From CBDBCK01 sp965203345 (GTDB lineage Bacteria > Chloroflexota > Dehalococcoidia > Lucifugimonadales > Lucifugimonadaceae), in assembly GCA_965203345.1 (NCBI GenBank), contig CBDBCK010000028.1, positions 1,116,001-1,180,000 on the forward strand: a stretch of DNA of 64,000 nt, given 5' to 3'. The notes below the pieces were generated by a model, which made no database searches, had not been told where the DNA came from, and worked only from the letters and a program-made list of their open reading frames with translations. The translations under genes were made by a program, and so were the position numbers. Below, one piece after another: positions 25,704-34,334 of the stretch (the first letter of the stretch is position 1; each line of letters begins with the position of its first letter).

Positions 25704-26225
25704 TTAACTTTTTGTCTCACCGGTGTAGATATAAAGCCTGTTGTCGTCTTCAGACCTCTCAAACTCTGGCATATGGCGCAGTAGGGCGGCAGCCATTGTG
25801 GAAGGACGCGAAACATTGTCAAATGTGACATCTTCGTCTGCAAGCACTTCAAGAATTCTTTCGGCAGTTATGGAACCTTCTTCTTGCCCTAATTCAATAG
25901 CTCTGTTCCTGAACTGGTCCTTTCGTGCTGTCGTACCTATACGATTCGCTTTGCCTGATGTCTCTTCTTTAGCAAGAGCGAAAACCAATCGCTCATCATC
26001 AGTTATGACAGAACGGATTTTAATGCCTATAATTTTGGATGCATTTCGCAATTTTGAGCGTAGTTGTTGGAGAGTCTCTTCTCCGTCAGGTATCAAAGCT
26101 TTAGCCTGATTTATCTCCAATTCACTTATCGTGCTCATAAGTTGTTGTGTAATTGCATCCGTTCTTCTTAGGCTTTTTTGCATATGGAGCTCTGTAATAT
26201 CAACATCTATAAGTTGAAGACTCAT
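25704..26225 (-). CDS. Hypothetical protein, 173 aa
   Basis: Soluble protein, not recognised. It begins MSLQLIDVDITELHMQK; the first 75 residues look helical and coiled-coil prone (TQQLMSTISELEINQAK). A short beta-containing part follows (IKIRSVITDDERLVFALAKEE), then a C-terminal helical segment ITAERILEVLADEDVTFDN that may be a small winged-helix-like fold. Very good ribosome site (AGGAGG, 4 bases before ATG). A TATATT-like -10 lies upstream near 26285, divergent from the rhomboid gene. Confidence 0.75.
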   Translation of the reverse strand: MSLQLIDVDITELHMQKSLRRTDAITQQLMSTISELEINQAKALIPDGEETLQQLRSKLRNASKIIGIKIRSVITDDERLVFALAKEETSGKANRIGTTARKDQFRNRAIELGQEEGSITAERILEVLADEDVTFDNVSRPSTMAAALLRHMPEFERSEDDNRLYIYTGETKS

Positions 26226-26406
26226 TTTACCTCCTATGTTGAAAGTTGAATCAACATCGAATTTTCCGATGTGTTTATTAATAATATACCATATAAAGCG
26301 TAAGAAACTTAACTTGAGATTTGAATAGACTTGAAACTCTCTTAGGTTGGATATCGTTCTACAATTACGAGATAAGGTATCAAGAGTGACCCGAGATTAA
26401 AAAATC

Positions 26407-27171
26407 ATGTATCAGAACAGTTCCGACTTGATAATTAAAGCCAAAAGAGAATTTTTCTCTTCTCCCGTTACCTACCTGATGTTCACAGCTAATGTTGTCG
26501 TGTGGATAGGGTTAGAAATCACCGGAGGATCAAGTAACCTAGACAACATTGTCCGGTGGGGCGCAAACTATGGGCCAGCAATAGTTAATGGAGAGTTCTG
26601 GCGTTTGATTTCTGCGACTTTTATTCATATAGGATTTTTTCATCTTCTGCTAAATATGGCCGCACTTATCATCTTTGGCCGTGAGGTAGAAAAGATTTTC
26701 GGCTGGAAAGCTTTTGCTATTTGCTATTTGACCGCTGGAGTAGGAGGAGGGATAGTATCTGTATATTGGCAATCATTCGGAACTGTGAGTGCCGGAGCAA
26801 GCGGTGCACTGTTCGGTTTGCTCGGTAGTTTTGGTTCTTATATATTGTTGAACCGTAAGTCCCTAGATGCTGTTTTCCAACGTTCAATTCGATTTTTGGT
26901 TTTCATACTTTTTGTGAATATAGCTATTAGTATCCTGATACCGGCGATAGACGGGGCGGCACATATCGGAGGCTTAGTTGTAGGGATGATTTTGGGTATT
27001 CTGCTTGCTCCTAAAGCAATAAAACATACGTATTGGGTCGATCCAGCAACGTATTCAGGGTATACTTCACTGGAATTTCGTAGGGCGTCGGTTATGAAAA
27101 TTTCTTTAGTTACGATTTCATCGGTTGTTGCTTTAGCCGCAGCGTTTTTCATTCTCTTAGTTATCACCTAG
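26407..27171 (+). CDS. Rhomboid-family intramembrane serine protease
   Basis: 254 residues with about 6-7 hydrophobic segments. Rhomboids cut transmembrane substrates inside the bilayer. Signatures: WRLISATFIHIGFFHLLLNMAAL (the H..N box of TM2), AGASGALFGLLGSFGSYI with the catalytic GxSG serine, and DGAAHIGGLVVGMILG with the catalytic histidine. An extra C-terminal hydrophobic segment (SLVTISSVVALAAAFFILLV) makes a 6+1 layout likely. Stands alone between a divergent unknown gene and the convergent tmRNA. Confidence 0.9.
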   Translation: MYQNSSDLIIKAKREFFSSPVTYLMFTANVVVWIGLEITGGSSNLDNIVRWGANYGPAIVNGEFWRLISATFIHIGFFHLLLNMAALIIFGREVEKIFGWKAFAICYLTAGVGGGIVSVYWQSFGTVSAGASGALFGLLGSFGSYILLNRKSLDAVFQRSIRFLVFILFVNIAISILIPAIDGAAHIGGLVVGMILGILLAPKAIKHTYWVDPATYSGYTSLEFRRASVMKISLVTISSVVALAAAFFILLVIT

Positions 27172-27205
27172 GATTGACGAATATTACAATGACGGATGAT
27201 AGAAA

Positions 27206-27560
27206 TGGTGGAGACGGGGGAGAGTCGAACTCCCCGTCCAGAGTGAGTCGTGTTAAGATTTCTACGAGCGTATCCGACAATCTATATACTTGTGCTCTCT
27301 TCTCTGTCGGCGGAGTGTGACAGCACAAAATTCCGGTAAATCTTAGTCTTCCAAGTACCGGTCGCTCAGAAGAAGCGTCTCGGATAAATCGTCGCCCTTA
27401 CCGGTCCCTTCCGAGCATGGGACTAGCAGGACGTCACTGCTTTATTTAGGCAGCGAGAGCGAGTTCTTTTTCGCCGTTTGTTGTTTGCCGCTTTTACCGA
27501 GGGTTCGGCACCTCGGCCCGCAATCTAACGCTAATCAGTCTGTCGAAACCACGCGTCCCC
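27206..27560 (-). ncRNA. ssrA: Transfer-messenger RNA
   Basis: About 355 nt, minus strand. The tRNA-like part is clear: 5' GGGGACG pairs with 3' CGTCTCC followed by ACCA, giving a G3-U pair as in tRNA-Ala; the T arm (GTTCGACTCTCCCC) precedes it. The 5' part reads GTGGTTTCGACAG. The best tag frame is TTNGEKELALAA preceded by Gln, stopping at 27446-27448 (TAA). Rescues stalled ribosomes with SmpB, whose gene lies 49 bases upstream on the same strand. The resume codon is unclear (see findings). Confidence 0.95.
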
Positions 27561-27570
27561 TACAGGTGTA

Positions 27571-27576
27571 ATTGTA
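27571..27576 (-). promoter_or_regulatory. -10 element of ssrA promoter
   Basis: Minus-strand TACAAT, 10 bases before the predicted mature 5' end of tmRNA. Its position allows transcription to start at or next to the mature end. No good -35 box at 17 bases. Confidence 0.4.
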
Positions 27577-27608
27577 CCGTATTTACGCAAGAGTATTTAT
27601 ATCTGGCA

Positions 27609-28070
27609 TTATATTCTATGTTTTTTGGCCCTGGCCATCTCTCTTTCGACGTCGCGAGTTTTTATGATTTCTCGTTTGTCATAAGCTTTGCGTCCCTTTG
27701 CAAGCGCCACTTCCACCTTTGCGACGTGGTTACGTATGTATATCCTGGTAGGAATTACAGTCAAACCCTTACTTAATACCCTGACCTTCATTCTATCTAT
27801 CTCTTTTCGGTGAAGCAGGAGCTTTCTAGGTCTTTCGGGTTCATGATCTCCGTAAGGTCCTGCTGGTGTGTACTTGGGTATATGAGCGCTGTGCATCCAG
27901 GCCTCGTTTTCAGACACACGTACATAAGCCTGTGATATATTAGCCCGGCCTTCTCGTAAGGACTTTATCTCTCCCCCAGTTAATATCATTCCCGCCTCAA
28001 ATCTCTCCAAGAGTTCGTAGTCTCTTGAAGCCTTGCGGTAGGTAGCGATATTGCCTCTAGAAGGTCTCAT
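27609..28070 (-). CDS. smpB: SsrA-binding protein SmpB
   Basis: OB-fold partner of tmRNA, 153 residues. Signatures: NRKASRDYELLERFEAGMILTG (family: N.kA.hdY.i.e..eaGivL.G), EIKSLREGRANISQAYV, and the C-terminal LAKGRKAYDKREIIKTRDVEREM, whose basic tail binds in the mRNA channel. The ATG overlaps the stop of the upstream S41 protease gene (ATGA), so the two are co-transcribed. ssrA follows directly. Confidence 0.96.
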   Translation of the reverse strand: MRPSRGNIATYRKASRDYELLERFEAGMILTGGEIKSLREGRANISQAYVRVSENEAWMHSAHIPKYTPAGPYGDHEPERPRKLLLHRKEIDRMKVRVLSKGLTVIPTRIYIRNHVAKVEVALAKGRKAYDKREIIKTRDVEREMARAKKHRI

Positions 28071-29470
28071 GGCAGTTTTGAGGCCAGGTTTTCCAGTGCC
28101 GCTTCCAACTGGACATCTTTATCTGACATAGGAGGGTAGGGCGCCGGTACGATTTTATCTGGGAGGATGCCTTCTCCTTCAATAAGTCGCATGTCGGGTG
28201 TGTACCACCTCGCGGATGTAACGTATATGCCTGATCCGTCTCTCATCTCCTGTATTGAAGTAACGCTACCTTTCCCGAATGTTTTTTCCCCTATGAGATA
28301 TGCCCGATCATAATCTTGCAAGGCTCCAGAAAACACCTCAGATCCACTGGCCGAAAACTGATTGACCAGGACAACCAATGGGATAACTTCAAAGTGTTCT
28401 CCTCTGGATCTGGACCCTCTAAATTCCTGCATTTCTTCAACTTCTCGACCAATCAGGCGAGTTATCACGGCTTGTTCTGGCAAAAACAGGGCACTAGTAT
28501 TCACCGTGGTATCAAGTAATCCGCCTGGGTTGTTTCGTAGGTCTATGATGATACCGGTTGCCCCCATTAATTTCAGATTAGATACGGCTTCAACAGTATC
28601 GTCGTCTGTATTTAAAGCAAATGAAGATATCCTAATATACCCAAATTCAGAATCTTCTAGCATTTTGAACGAGACGCTTGGAGTCTCTATCACGTCGCGT
28701 ATCACTGTAACTGGGAACTCTTCAGGTTCTGATCCGCCCGGAATGTCCCTAGCTATAGTTAAAATTACGGTAGAACCTTTCTCGCCCCGCACTTTTAGAA
28801 CCAGTTCTTCAAGGGAAAAGTTCACTGTATCCTCTCCGTCCACGGCCGTTATTCTGTCTCCTTGTTGAAGTCCTGAATTCAAGGCAGGCGAACCTTCTAT
28901 CACCGACACTATGGAAAAATGTCCAGTCTCTAAGTCCTCTTGAACGTGTGCCCCGATGCCTTCAAACTGACCTTGAAGGTCTGATGATCTTAGAGCGAAA
29001 TGTTTTTGAGGCACAAAAGCTGTGTATCTGTCTCCCAGTGAGTCCACCATACCCTTTATTGCCAAATCAGATGTTTTTTCCGTCGATAAACTTCCCATTG
29101 AAGAGGCACTATATGCCTGAAAGACGCAGTCAAATACCTGTAGGGACTCTTTTTTTAAACGGCTCTCTGTTTGACATTCATTGAACGCCTCGGACGACAA
29201 GTAGACAGTTTCTTCCGGAAGTTCTCCACGGATTGACTCAAATGCTACTAGAGAGAGGTTATCCGGATCAAGTTTTAGAGGGTCTATATAAAGCTCCTCT
29301 AATATCTTATATGCCTCGGAAATTCGGTCGAATAGCTCCTTATCAGTGATGTCGTTCTGTGTAGAGGACAGAAGTTGCGAATCTTGAGCGTCTCTGGGGT
29401 TGCATGCCCAAGCTCCGACAGCAAGGATAGTTATTAGCGACACAAACGCGCCAACTCGAAAGATAAACAT
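28067..29470 (-). CDS. C-terminal processing peptidase, S41 family with PDZ domain
   Basis: 467 residues, exported. The N-terminus has a hydrophobic signal (FVSLITILAVGAWAC); the Cys may be lipidated, although the lipobox is imperfect. PDZ domain about 170-260 (GIGAHVQEDLETGHFSIVSV, GSPALNSGLQQGDRITAVDG). Protease core: DLRNNPGGLLDTTVN, then catalytic Ser in NQFSASGSEVFSGAL and catalytic Lys in GEKTFGKGSVTS. Likely degrades or trims proteins outside the membrane. Its stop overlaps smpB. Confidence 0.92.
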   Translation of the reverse strand: MFIFRVGAFVSLITILAVGAWACNPRDAQDSQLLSSTQNDITDKELFDRISEAYKILEELYIDPLKLDPDNLSLVAFESIRGELPEETVYLSSEAFNECQTESRLKKESLQVFDCVFQAYSASSMGSLSTEKTSDLAIKGMVDSLGDRYTAFVPQKHFALRSSDLQGQFEGIGAHVQEDLETGHFSIVSVIEGSPALNSGLQQGDRITAVDGEDTVNFSLEELVLKVRGEKGSTVILTIARDIPGGSEPEEFPVTVIRDVIETPSVSFKMLEDSEFGYIRISSFALNTDDDTVEAVSNLKLMGATGIIIDLRNNPGGLLDTTVNTSALFLPEQAVITRLIGREVEEMQEFRGSRSRGEHFEVIPLVVLVNQFSASGSEVFSGALQDYDRAYLIGEKTFGKGSVTSIQEMRDGSGIYVTSARWYTPDMRLIEGEGILPDKIVPAPYPPMSDKDVQLEAALENLASKLP

Positions 29471-29631
29471 TATATCGGTTGCAAAGATACTCTAAATCGC
29501 TTGTAATTACATAGCTTGTTCACATTTAAGGTTACGTCAACGAGCTTAGTTTTGTTTTAGAAATAACTTTACATAATAGTTATAGTGCGAACTTAATAGC
29601 CGACTTCAAACAACATCAAAAGGTTAAGGTT

Positions 29632-29982
29632 TCAGTTCACCGGCATCCAGCCGAGACCTTCATTACCTTCTTCAAGTCCTCCGCAGTAGATAAACTGGCT
29701 ACCGTCTGAGTACAATTTACGCGCTGCTTCAGCGTCAAGGTCTAGCTGTATAGTTACTCCGTCTTCAGTGGACACCTCTACAGTTGCCGGACTTTGTTTC
29801 AAGATTTTTGTCGGACGAGACTCAAACACATTACCTGCCCCTACTTGTAGAGTGAACCAAGGTTCGGCCTTTCCACGCAGTATGTCGGATAGTTTTGTTT
29901 GATCGGCTATCACGAAGCGTGTTGTCTCGCAGGAATAGAATATCTTTGCCGGTAAACGGTCATTATCAAATCCAGATAGCAT
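29632..29982 (-). CDS. Hypothetical protein, 116 aa
   Basis: Small soluble protein beginning MLSGFDNDRLPAKIFYSC. Predicted mostly beta; no motif I recognise. The ribosome site AAGGAGG lies 8 bases before the ATG at 29982 (or 5 before a GTG at 29985), an excellent signal that this is a real gene. It lies 12-15 bases downstream of hflX and is probably in its operon. The 160 bases between it and the S41 gene show no further ORF. Confidence 0.75.
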   Translation of the reverse strand: MLSGFDNDRLPAKIFYSCETTRFVIADQTKLSDILRGKAEPWFTLQVGAGNVFESRPTKILKQSPATVEVSTEDGVTIQLDLDAEAARKLYSDGSQFIYCGGLEEGNEGLGWMPVN

Positions 29983-29997
29983 CACTAAATCCTCCTT

Positions 29998-31188
29998 CTA
30001 AATTATCTCTAGAGTTACCTGTCGGTCGCCTTTTTCTTTACGGCCTTCGGAATCAAGAACGGCACTTATGCTGCTCTTTAGTCGCTCTATCCCCCAACCT
30101 TTCAGGGCAGATATCCTTATAGGATGCAACTTGTACCCATTTTCAGCCGGAAAGGATATAGCGGCAGTCATCTCTTCATTTACTTTATCCGCATTGTCAG
30201 TCAGCTTGTCTAGCTTGTTTATTACGAGTATTTTAGGAATTTTGGATAATCCCATGTTTTCTAGCAGAGCATCCACAGAAAATATCTGTTCAGCTGCCCT
30301 TTTATGGGATGCATCCGCAACATGTAGTATCAAGTCTGCGTTTGACGCTTCTTCAAGAGTAGCGCGGAAGGCAGCAATCAGCACTGGAGGCAGTTTGTTA
30401 ATGAACCCTACTGTATCCGAGAGCATGGCCGTGCGTTTTGACGGGAGTTGTACTCGGCGGACAGAAGTATCCAAGGTCGAAAAGAGTTGATCTTTTTCGA
30501 GCGTTCTCTCAGAAGCAAGCCTATTAAATAGAGTGCTCTTACCAGCATTGGTATAGCCCACTAGAGATATTCCGGAAGAGTAAGAAGCACGCCTAGAATA
30601 TTGACTTAAGCGCGTATTTTTAACTTTGTCAATGTCTTTGTTCAGCTTACGGATACGCCCTCGGACAAGCCGTCTGTCGGTCTCTATTTGAGTCTCTCCA
30701 GGTCCTCGAGTCCCTACACCTCCACCCAGCCGTTCAAGGTGTGACCACTGCCCTACTAGTCTTGGTAAAAGATACTGTGCTTGGGCAAGTTGGACTTGAA
30801 GATGTCCTTCGCGGGTGCTTGCACGGGTAGCAAATATGTCAAGAATAAGTGAAGTTCTATCTATCACCTTCACCTTGAGTATCCGTTCAAGAGCACGTTG
30901 CTGAACCGGTTTCAATTCATCGTCAAATATGACCATCCCAGCTCTATTGGTTTTGACCATGGCCTTTAGTTTTTCCAGTTTTCCTTTACCCATATACAAA
31001 GGTAAAGGAGAGTTCAGTTTCTGGGTGACAGAACCGATAACTTCAACATCTGCTGAAGCGGCTAGCTCTGCCAGCTCTTCCATCGATTCTTCCAGTGTCC
31101 AAAGCGTCTTATCTGAGCGCGTCTGCACTCCTGCTAGATAGGCTTTTTCTTTCTTAGGGGCGGTATCATGCAGTTTAGATTTAGACAA
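29998..31188 (-). CDS. hflX: GTPase HflX
   Basis: Ribosome-associated GTPase that splits stalled or hibernating ribosomes. 396 residues from a TTG, 3 bases after dapL. N-terminal HflX domain with GKGKLEKLKAMV and VIFDDELKPVQQRALE, the linker GGGVGTRGPGETQIETDRR, then the G domain: G1 GYTNAGKSTLFNRL, G3 DTVGFINKLPP, G4 NKLDKL. A G5-like SALKGWGIERLKS follows. Full-length. No ATG is available near the start. Confidence 0.95.
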   Translation of the reverse strand: MSKSKLHDTAPKKEKAYLAGVQTRSDKTLWTLEESMEELAELAASADVEVIGSVTQKLNSPLPLYMGKGKLEKLKAMVKTNRAGMVIFDDELKPVQQRALERILKVKVIDRTSLILDIFATRASTREGHLQVQLAQAQYLLPRLVGQWSHLERLGGGVGTRGPGETQIETDRRLVRGRIRKLNKDIDKVKNTRLSQYSRRASYSSGISLVGYTNAGKSTLFNRLASERTLEKDQLFSTLDTSVRRVQLPSKRTAMLSDTVGFINKLPPVLIAAFRATLEEASNADLILHVADASHKRAAEQIFSVDALLENMGLSKIPKILVINKLDKLTDNADKVNEEMTAAISFPAENGYKLHPIRISALKGWGIERLKSSISAVLDSEGRKEKGDRQVTLEII

Positions 31189-31191
31189 GGA

Positions 31192-32355
31192 TCAGCTCAT
31201 TCTCACCTTTGAAAGCCTTCGTAACCCCTCCTCTATACGGTCGTCCGGAATTGTTAGTGAGAGTCTTATGTACCCCTCTCCTCCTTCTCCATATCCGCTT
31301 CCCGGTGTAACCACAACGTCAGCTTCTTCCAGGAGTTTCTCAGCAAATTCAGCAGAAGTATAACCTGGTGGAATGGAAGCCCATATATATAAGCCGGCCC
31401 GGGGAGGGTCTGCTCGTAGTCCGATTCTGTTCAGGACAGCAACTGTTCTGTCTCTTCTGCGTTTATATATCCCCATGTTTGTTTTGAACCACGATTCTGA
31501 TAGGTCCATCGCTCCTATAGCCATTTCTTGGATAGCTTGAGGGCAACCTGAGTCTATGTTAGATTTCACTCTGTTCAGAGCATCTATTATAGCCGCGTTA
31601 CCTACCGCCATTCCCACACGCCAGCCGGTCATATTTGCCGTTTTAGAAAGGGAGTGAAACTCGACCGACCGCTCAATAGCTCTTTTGGCTTGAAGGATGC
31701 TAGGTGGACGGAGGTCTTCGTACGCGGTCTCCGTATAACAGGCATCATGCAAAAGAACTAAATCAAACTCCTCGGCGAAACGCACTGCCTCTTCAAAGAA
31801 ACTGATATCGGCAATAGCTCCCGTGGGGTTGTTCGGATAGTTTAGCCATAGGGCTTTTGCCTGTCGGACGATTTGGGAAGGAATATCAGCGAAATCCACT
31901 AAGTAACGATTACTTTCCTTCAATTTAACTTTGTAAGGCACACCTCCAGCAAAGGCAGAACCAATATCATATACAGGATAAGAAGGATCTGGTGTGATGA
32001 CAACATCTCCAGGGTCCAAAAGGCAAAGAGCTATATGAGCTATACCTTCCTTCGCTCCTATCAGGTTCATTGCTTCTGTGGCCGGATCTAAAGTAACGTT
32101 AAATCTCTTACGATAGAAGTCAGCGACAGCCTGCCGAAATTGTGGAAGTCCTTCGCTTTCCGGGTAGCGATGATTGGTAGGTTTTTCTGCTGCTTCCTTT
32201 AATTGTTTGATCACACTGTCTGGCGAAGCTAGATCTGGATCGCCTATACCAAAGGATATAACGTCCACACCTTGCTCCATTTTCTTTTTTATCACTCGTG
32301 ATATGTTTAGAAATAGATATGGTGGAAGTTGTTTTACTCGTTCTGCAAACTCCAT
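31192..32355 (-). CDS. dapL: LL-diaminopimelate aminotransferase
   Basis: PLP aminotransferase of fold type I, 387 residues. DapL makes LL-DAP from tetrahydrodipicolinate in one step and is known in Chloroflexota. Features: FGIGDPDLASPDSVIKQLKEA, NHRYPESEGLPQFRQAVADFY, NYPNNPTGA, and the PLP lysine in SLSKTANMTGWRVGMAVG. Assignment as DapL rather than a general aspartate-type aminotransferase rests on this overall pattern and on the adjacent dapF homologue (32 bases upstream). Confidence 0.85.
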   Translation of the reverse strand: MEFAERVKQLPPYLFLNISRVIKKKMEQGVDVISFGIGDPDLASPDSVIKQLKEAAEKPTNHRYPESEGLPQFRQAVADFYRKRFNVTLDPATEAMNLIGAKEGIAHIALCLLDPGDVVITPDPSYPVYDIGSAFAGGVPYKVKLKESNRYLVDFADIPSQIVRQAKALWLNYPNNPTGAIADISFFEEAVRFAEEFDLVLLHDACYTETAYEDLRPPSILQAKRAIERSVEFHSLSKTANMTGWRVGMAVGNAAIIDALNRVKSNIDSGCPQAIQEMAIGAMDLSESWFKTNMGIYKRRRDRTVAVLNRIGLRADPPRAGLYIWASIPPGYTSAEFAEKLLEEADVVVTPGSGYGEGGEGYIRLSLTIPDDRIEEGLRRLSKVRMS

Positions 32356-32387
32356 TCTAGTTCCTTTGCTTCATTGTATATATGTGT

Positions 32388-33233
32388 TTATCCGCTCCAT
32401 GTTCCCCGAAAAACTTCCTCGGCTGGCCCTTCCAGATATGCCTCTCCGTTTTCAATCGAAACCTTTAAAAACCCTCCATCAAGCTGGACGGATACCGGAC
32501 TTTCGCATAGCCCTTTAGACGTTGCGGCTATTACTGAAGCGGTGCTGCCTGTACCCGAAGAGAGAGTCTCACCAGCTCCTCTCTCAAATATACGCGCTCT
32601 TACGCTGTTCTTCCCTTTCACTTCTACTACTTCAAAGTTGATCCGGTTAAGAAAGTATGTATGATTCTCAACAGCTTTTCCTACTTTTTCAAGGGGAAAT
32701 TCTTCTATACCGCCTTGGACGATCGCAACTGCATGGGGATTACCTATAGAAAGGCAGAAAAGTTCCATTTTCAGACCAGCCGCCTCAAGGGGCAACTTAG
32801 AAGTATCAAACCGCTGAGTGTCTTCTGACAGCCCAATATTTTCAGGTGAAAAGTCTGGTCGCCCCATAGACGTTTTTGCATACTTAACCTTATGGTTTTC
32901 AATAAGAGGCCATACTGTACGAATACCGCTTAAAGTCTCTATCTTCAATACCCCGGACTCAGGAGCAGATATTCCGTTATCTATGATGAACTTGGTGAAA
33001 AGGCGTATACCATTCCCGCTCATTTCGGCCTCTGATCCGTCCGGATTAAATACCATCATTTGAATATTTGTTTTGGTTGATTCACGTGCCACAAGCAGAC
33101 CGTCCGAACATATACCAAAGTGATGGCGGGTCATATTAACGGCAAGTTTCGACCAATCTAACTGTTTACCACGTCCATCTATGGCGATGTAATCGTTGCC
33201 AGCTCCCTGCAGTTTTACAAAAGGTATGTTCAA
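32388..33233 (-). CDS. dapF: Diaminopimelate epimerase homologue lacking both catalytic cysteines
   Basis: 281 residues, full-length DapF fold. The N-terminus FVKLQGAGNDYIAIDG, FNPDGSEAEMSGNGIR, SIGNPHAVAIV and FERGAGETLSSGTGS match the family. DapF swaps LL- and meso-DAP with two cysteines acting as base and acid. In other DapFs these are in GNGxRC and ET.ACGxG; here they are Leu78 (codon 33000-33002) and Ser226 (codon 32556-32558). Fold and context (next to dapL) say DapF; the missing residues make classic epimerase activity doubtful. The ATG start fits the family. Confidence 0.85.
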   Translation of the reverse strand: MNIPFVKLQGAGNDYIAIDGRGKQLDWSKLAVNMTRHHFGICSDGLLVARESTKTNIQMMVFNPDGSEAEMSGNGIRLFTKFIIDNGISAPESGVLKIETLSGIRTVWPLIENHKVKYAKTSMGRPDFSPENIGLSEDTQRFDTSKLPLEAAGLKMELFCLSIGNPHAVAIVQGGIEEFPLEKVGKAVENHTYFLNRINFEVVEVKGKNSVRARIFERGAGETLSSGTGSTASVIAATSKGLCESPVSVQLDGGFLKVSIENGEAYLEGPAEEVFRGTWSG

Positions 33234-33304
33234 ATCAGAAAAATTTTGTGGGTGCTTTTTATATAGGGTTTTTCAAATTCATTCTATTAGTATACATTTA
33301 TGGT

Positions 33305-34252
33305 TTATCGGTTACTGCCCTTTTCTATCCATTGTACAACTATCCGCTCCGCCTCTTCTTCATGGTTCCTCTCTTCTATCCATACTATGCGAGGATCATC
33401 ACGTTTGAACCATTTCAACTGATCACGTATGAGCCTTTGTGTCGCCTTTTCAACCAAACAGACGAACTGTTCCAGGTCGATTTTCCCTTCTATCAGAAGT
33501 GACATTTCTCTGTACCCTATCGCATCCATGCAGGGAGCATTTGAGGTTATCCCGCTCTCAAGCAGACATTTTACCTCTTCCTTCCATCCGTTTTTAAGCA
33601 TGTGTTGAAGGCGTTTTTTGACACGTAGCCGCAAAGTCTCTCTGTCAAAATGCAAACCAACTATGAGGGTATCGTACGTCAGTTCAGGCAAACGGAGAGC
33701 TTCATGCCCGTCTATTCCTGCTTCTATCCTTTCAAAAGCACGGATAACCCTACGTGGGTTCTGCAAATCTGTACGCTCTGCTTCATCAGGTGCCAACAGC
33801 TTCAATTTTAATATAAGCGATCTTAGTCCTCGTTCCTTCAGGTTATTCTGAAGCTTGCGCCTTAGTGCAAGATTAGGAGGGACTTTGGCAACATTCCATC
33901 CCTCTAAGAATGCCCATACATACTGTCCTGTACCTCCAGTTACTATCGGCAACTTGCCTCTGCCCGAAATTTCTGACACTTCTCGCCGTGCTAGTTTGAG
34001 GAACAGGTTCAAGCTGAACGTATCATTCGGTTCAATGATATCCATCAGTTTGTGGGGTATAGTTCGCATTTCTTCAGCTGATGGCTTTGCAACACCTATG
34101 TTTAGTCCTCTGTAAACCAGCCGTGAGTCAGCGTTTATGATCTCTCCATTAAATCTATGAGACATATGCAGAGCTAGTGCTGTTTTCCCGGATGCCGTAG
34201 GTCCGACTATTGCCAACAGTTTTACCCGATCATTTGAGCTTATATTTAACAC
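33305..34252 (-). CDS. miaA: tRNA dimethylallyltransferase
   Basis: Transfers dimethylallyl to A37 of tRNAs that read UNN codons. 315 residues, normal. P-loop AIVGPTASGKTALALHMSHR, then INADSRLVYRGLNIGVAKPS, DIIEPNDTFSLNLFLKLA, TGGTGQYVWAFLEGW, and the C-terminal DAIGYREMSLLIEGK and RDQLKWFKRD. Between tpiA and dapF on the same strand with gaps of about 70-80 bases. Confidence 0.95.
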   Translation of the reverse strand: MLNISSNDRVKLLAIVGPTASGKTALALHMSHRFNGEIINADSRLVYRGLNIGVAKPSAEEMRTIPHKLMDIIEPNDTFSLNLFLKLARREVSEISGRGKLPIVTGGTGQYVWAFLEGWNVAKVPPNLALRRKLQNNLKERGLRSLILKLKLLAPDEAERTDLQNPRRVIRAFERIEAGIDGHEALRLPELTYDTLIVGLHFDRETLRLRVKKRLQHMLKNGWKEEVKCLLESGITSNAPCMDAIGYREMSLLIEGKIDLEQFVCLVEKATQRLIRDQLKWFKRDDPRIVWIEERNHEEEAERIVVQWIEKGSNR

Positions 34253-34334
34253 GACTTCAACTTGCCTTTGTTATAAACCAACCACTAACATTGCAGACCG
34301 CAATCAATTTACGGCAGTCGTAGAGAAAAAATGA

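Noticed and set aside
28362..28868. Antisense frame of 168 codons across the S41 peptidase
   Set aside because: Composition is a shadow of the peptidase, which has a complete catalytic motif set.
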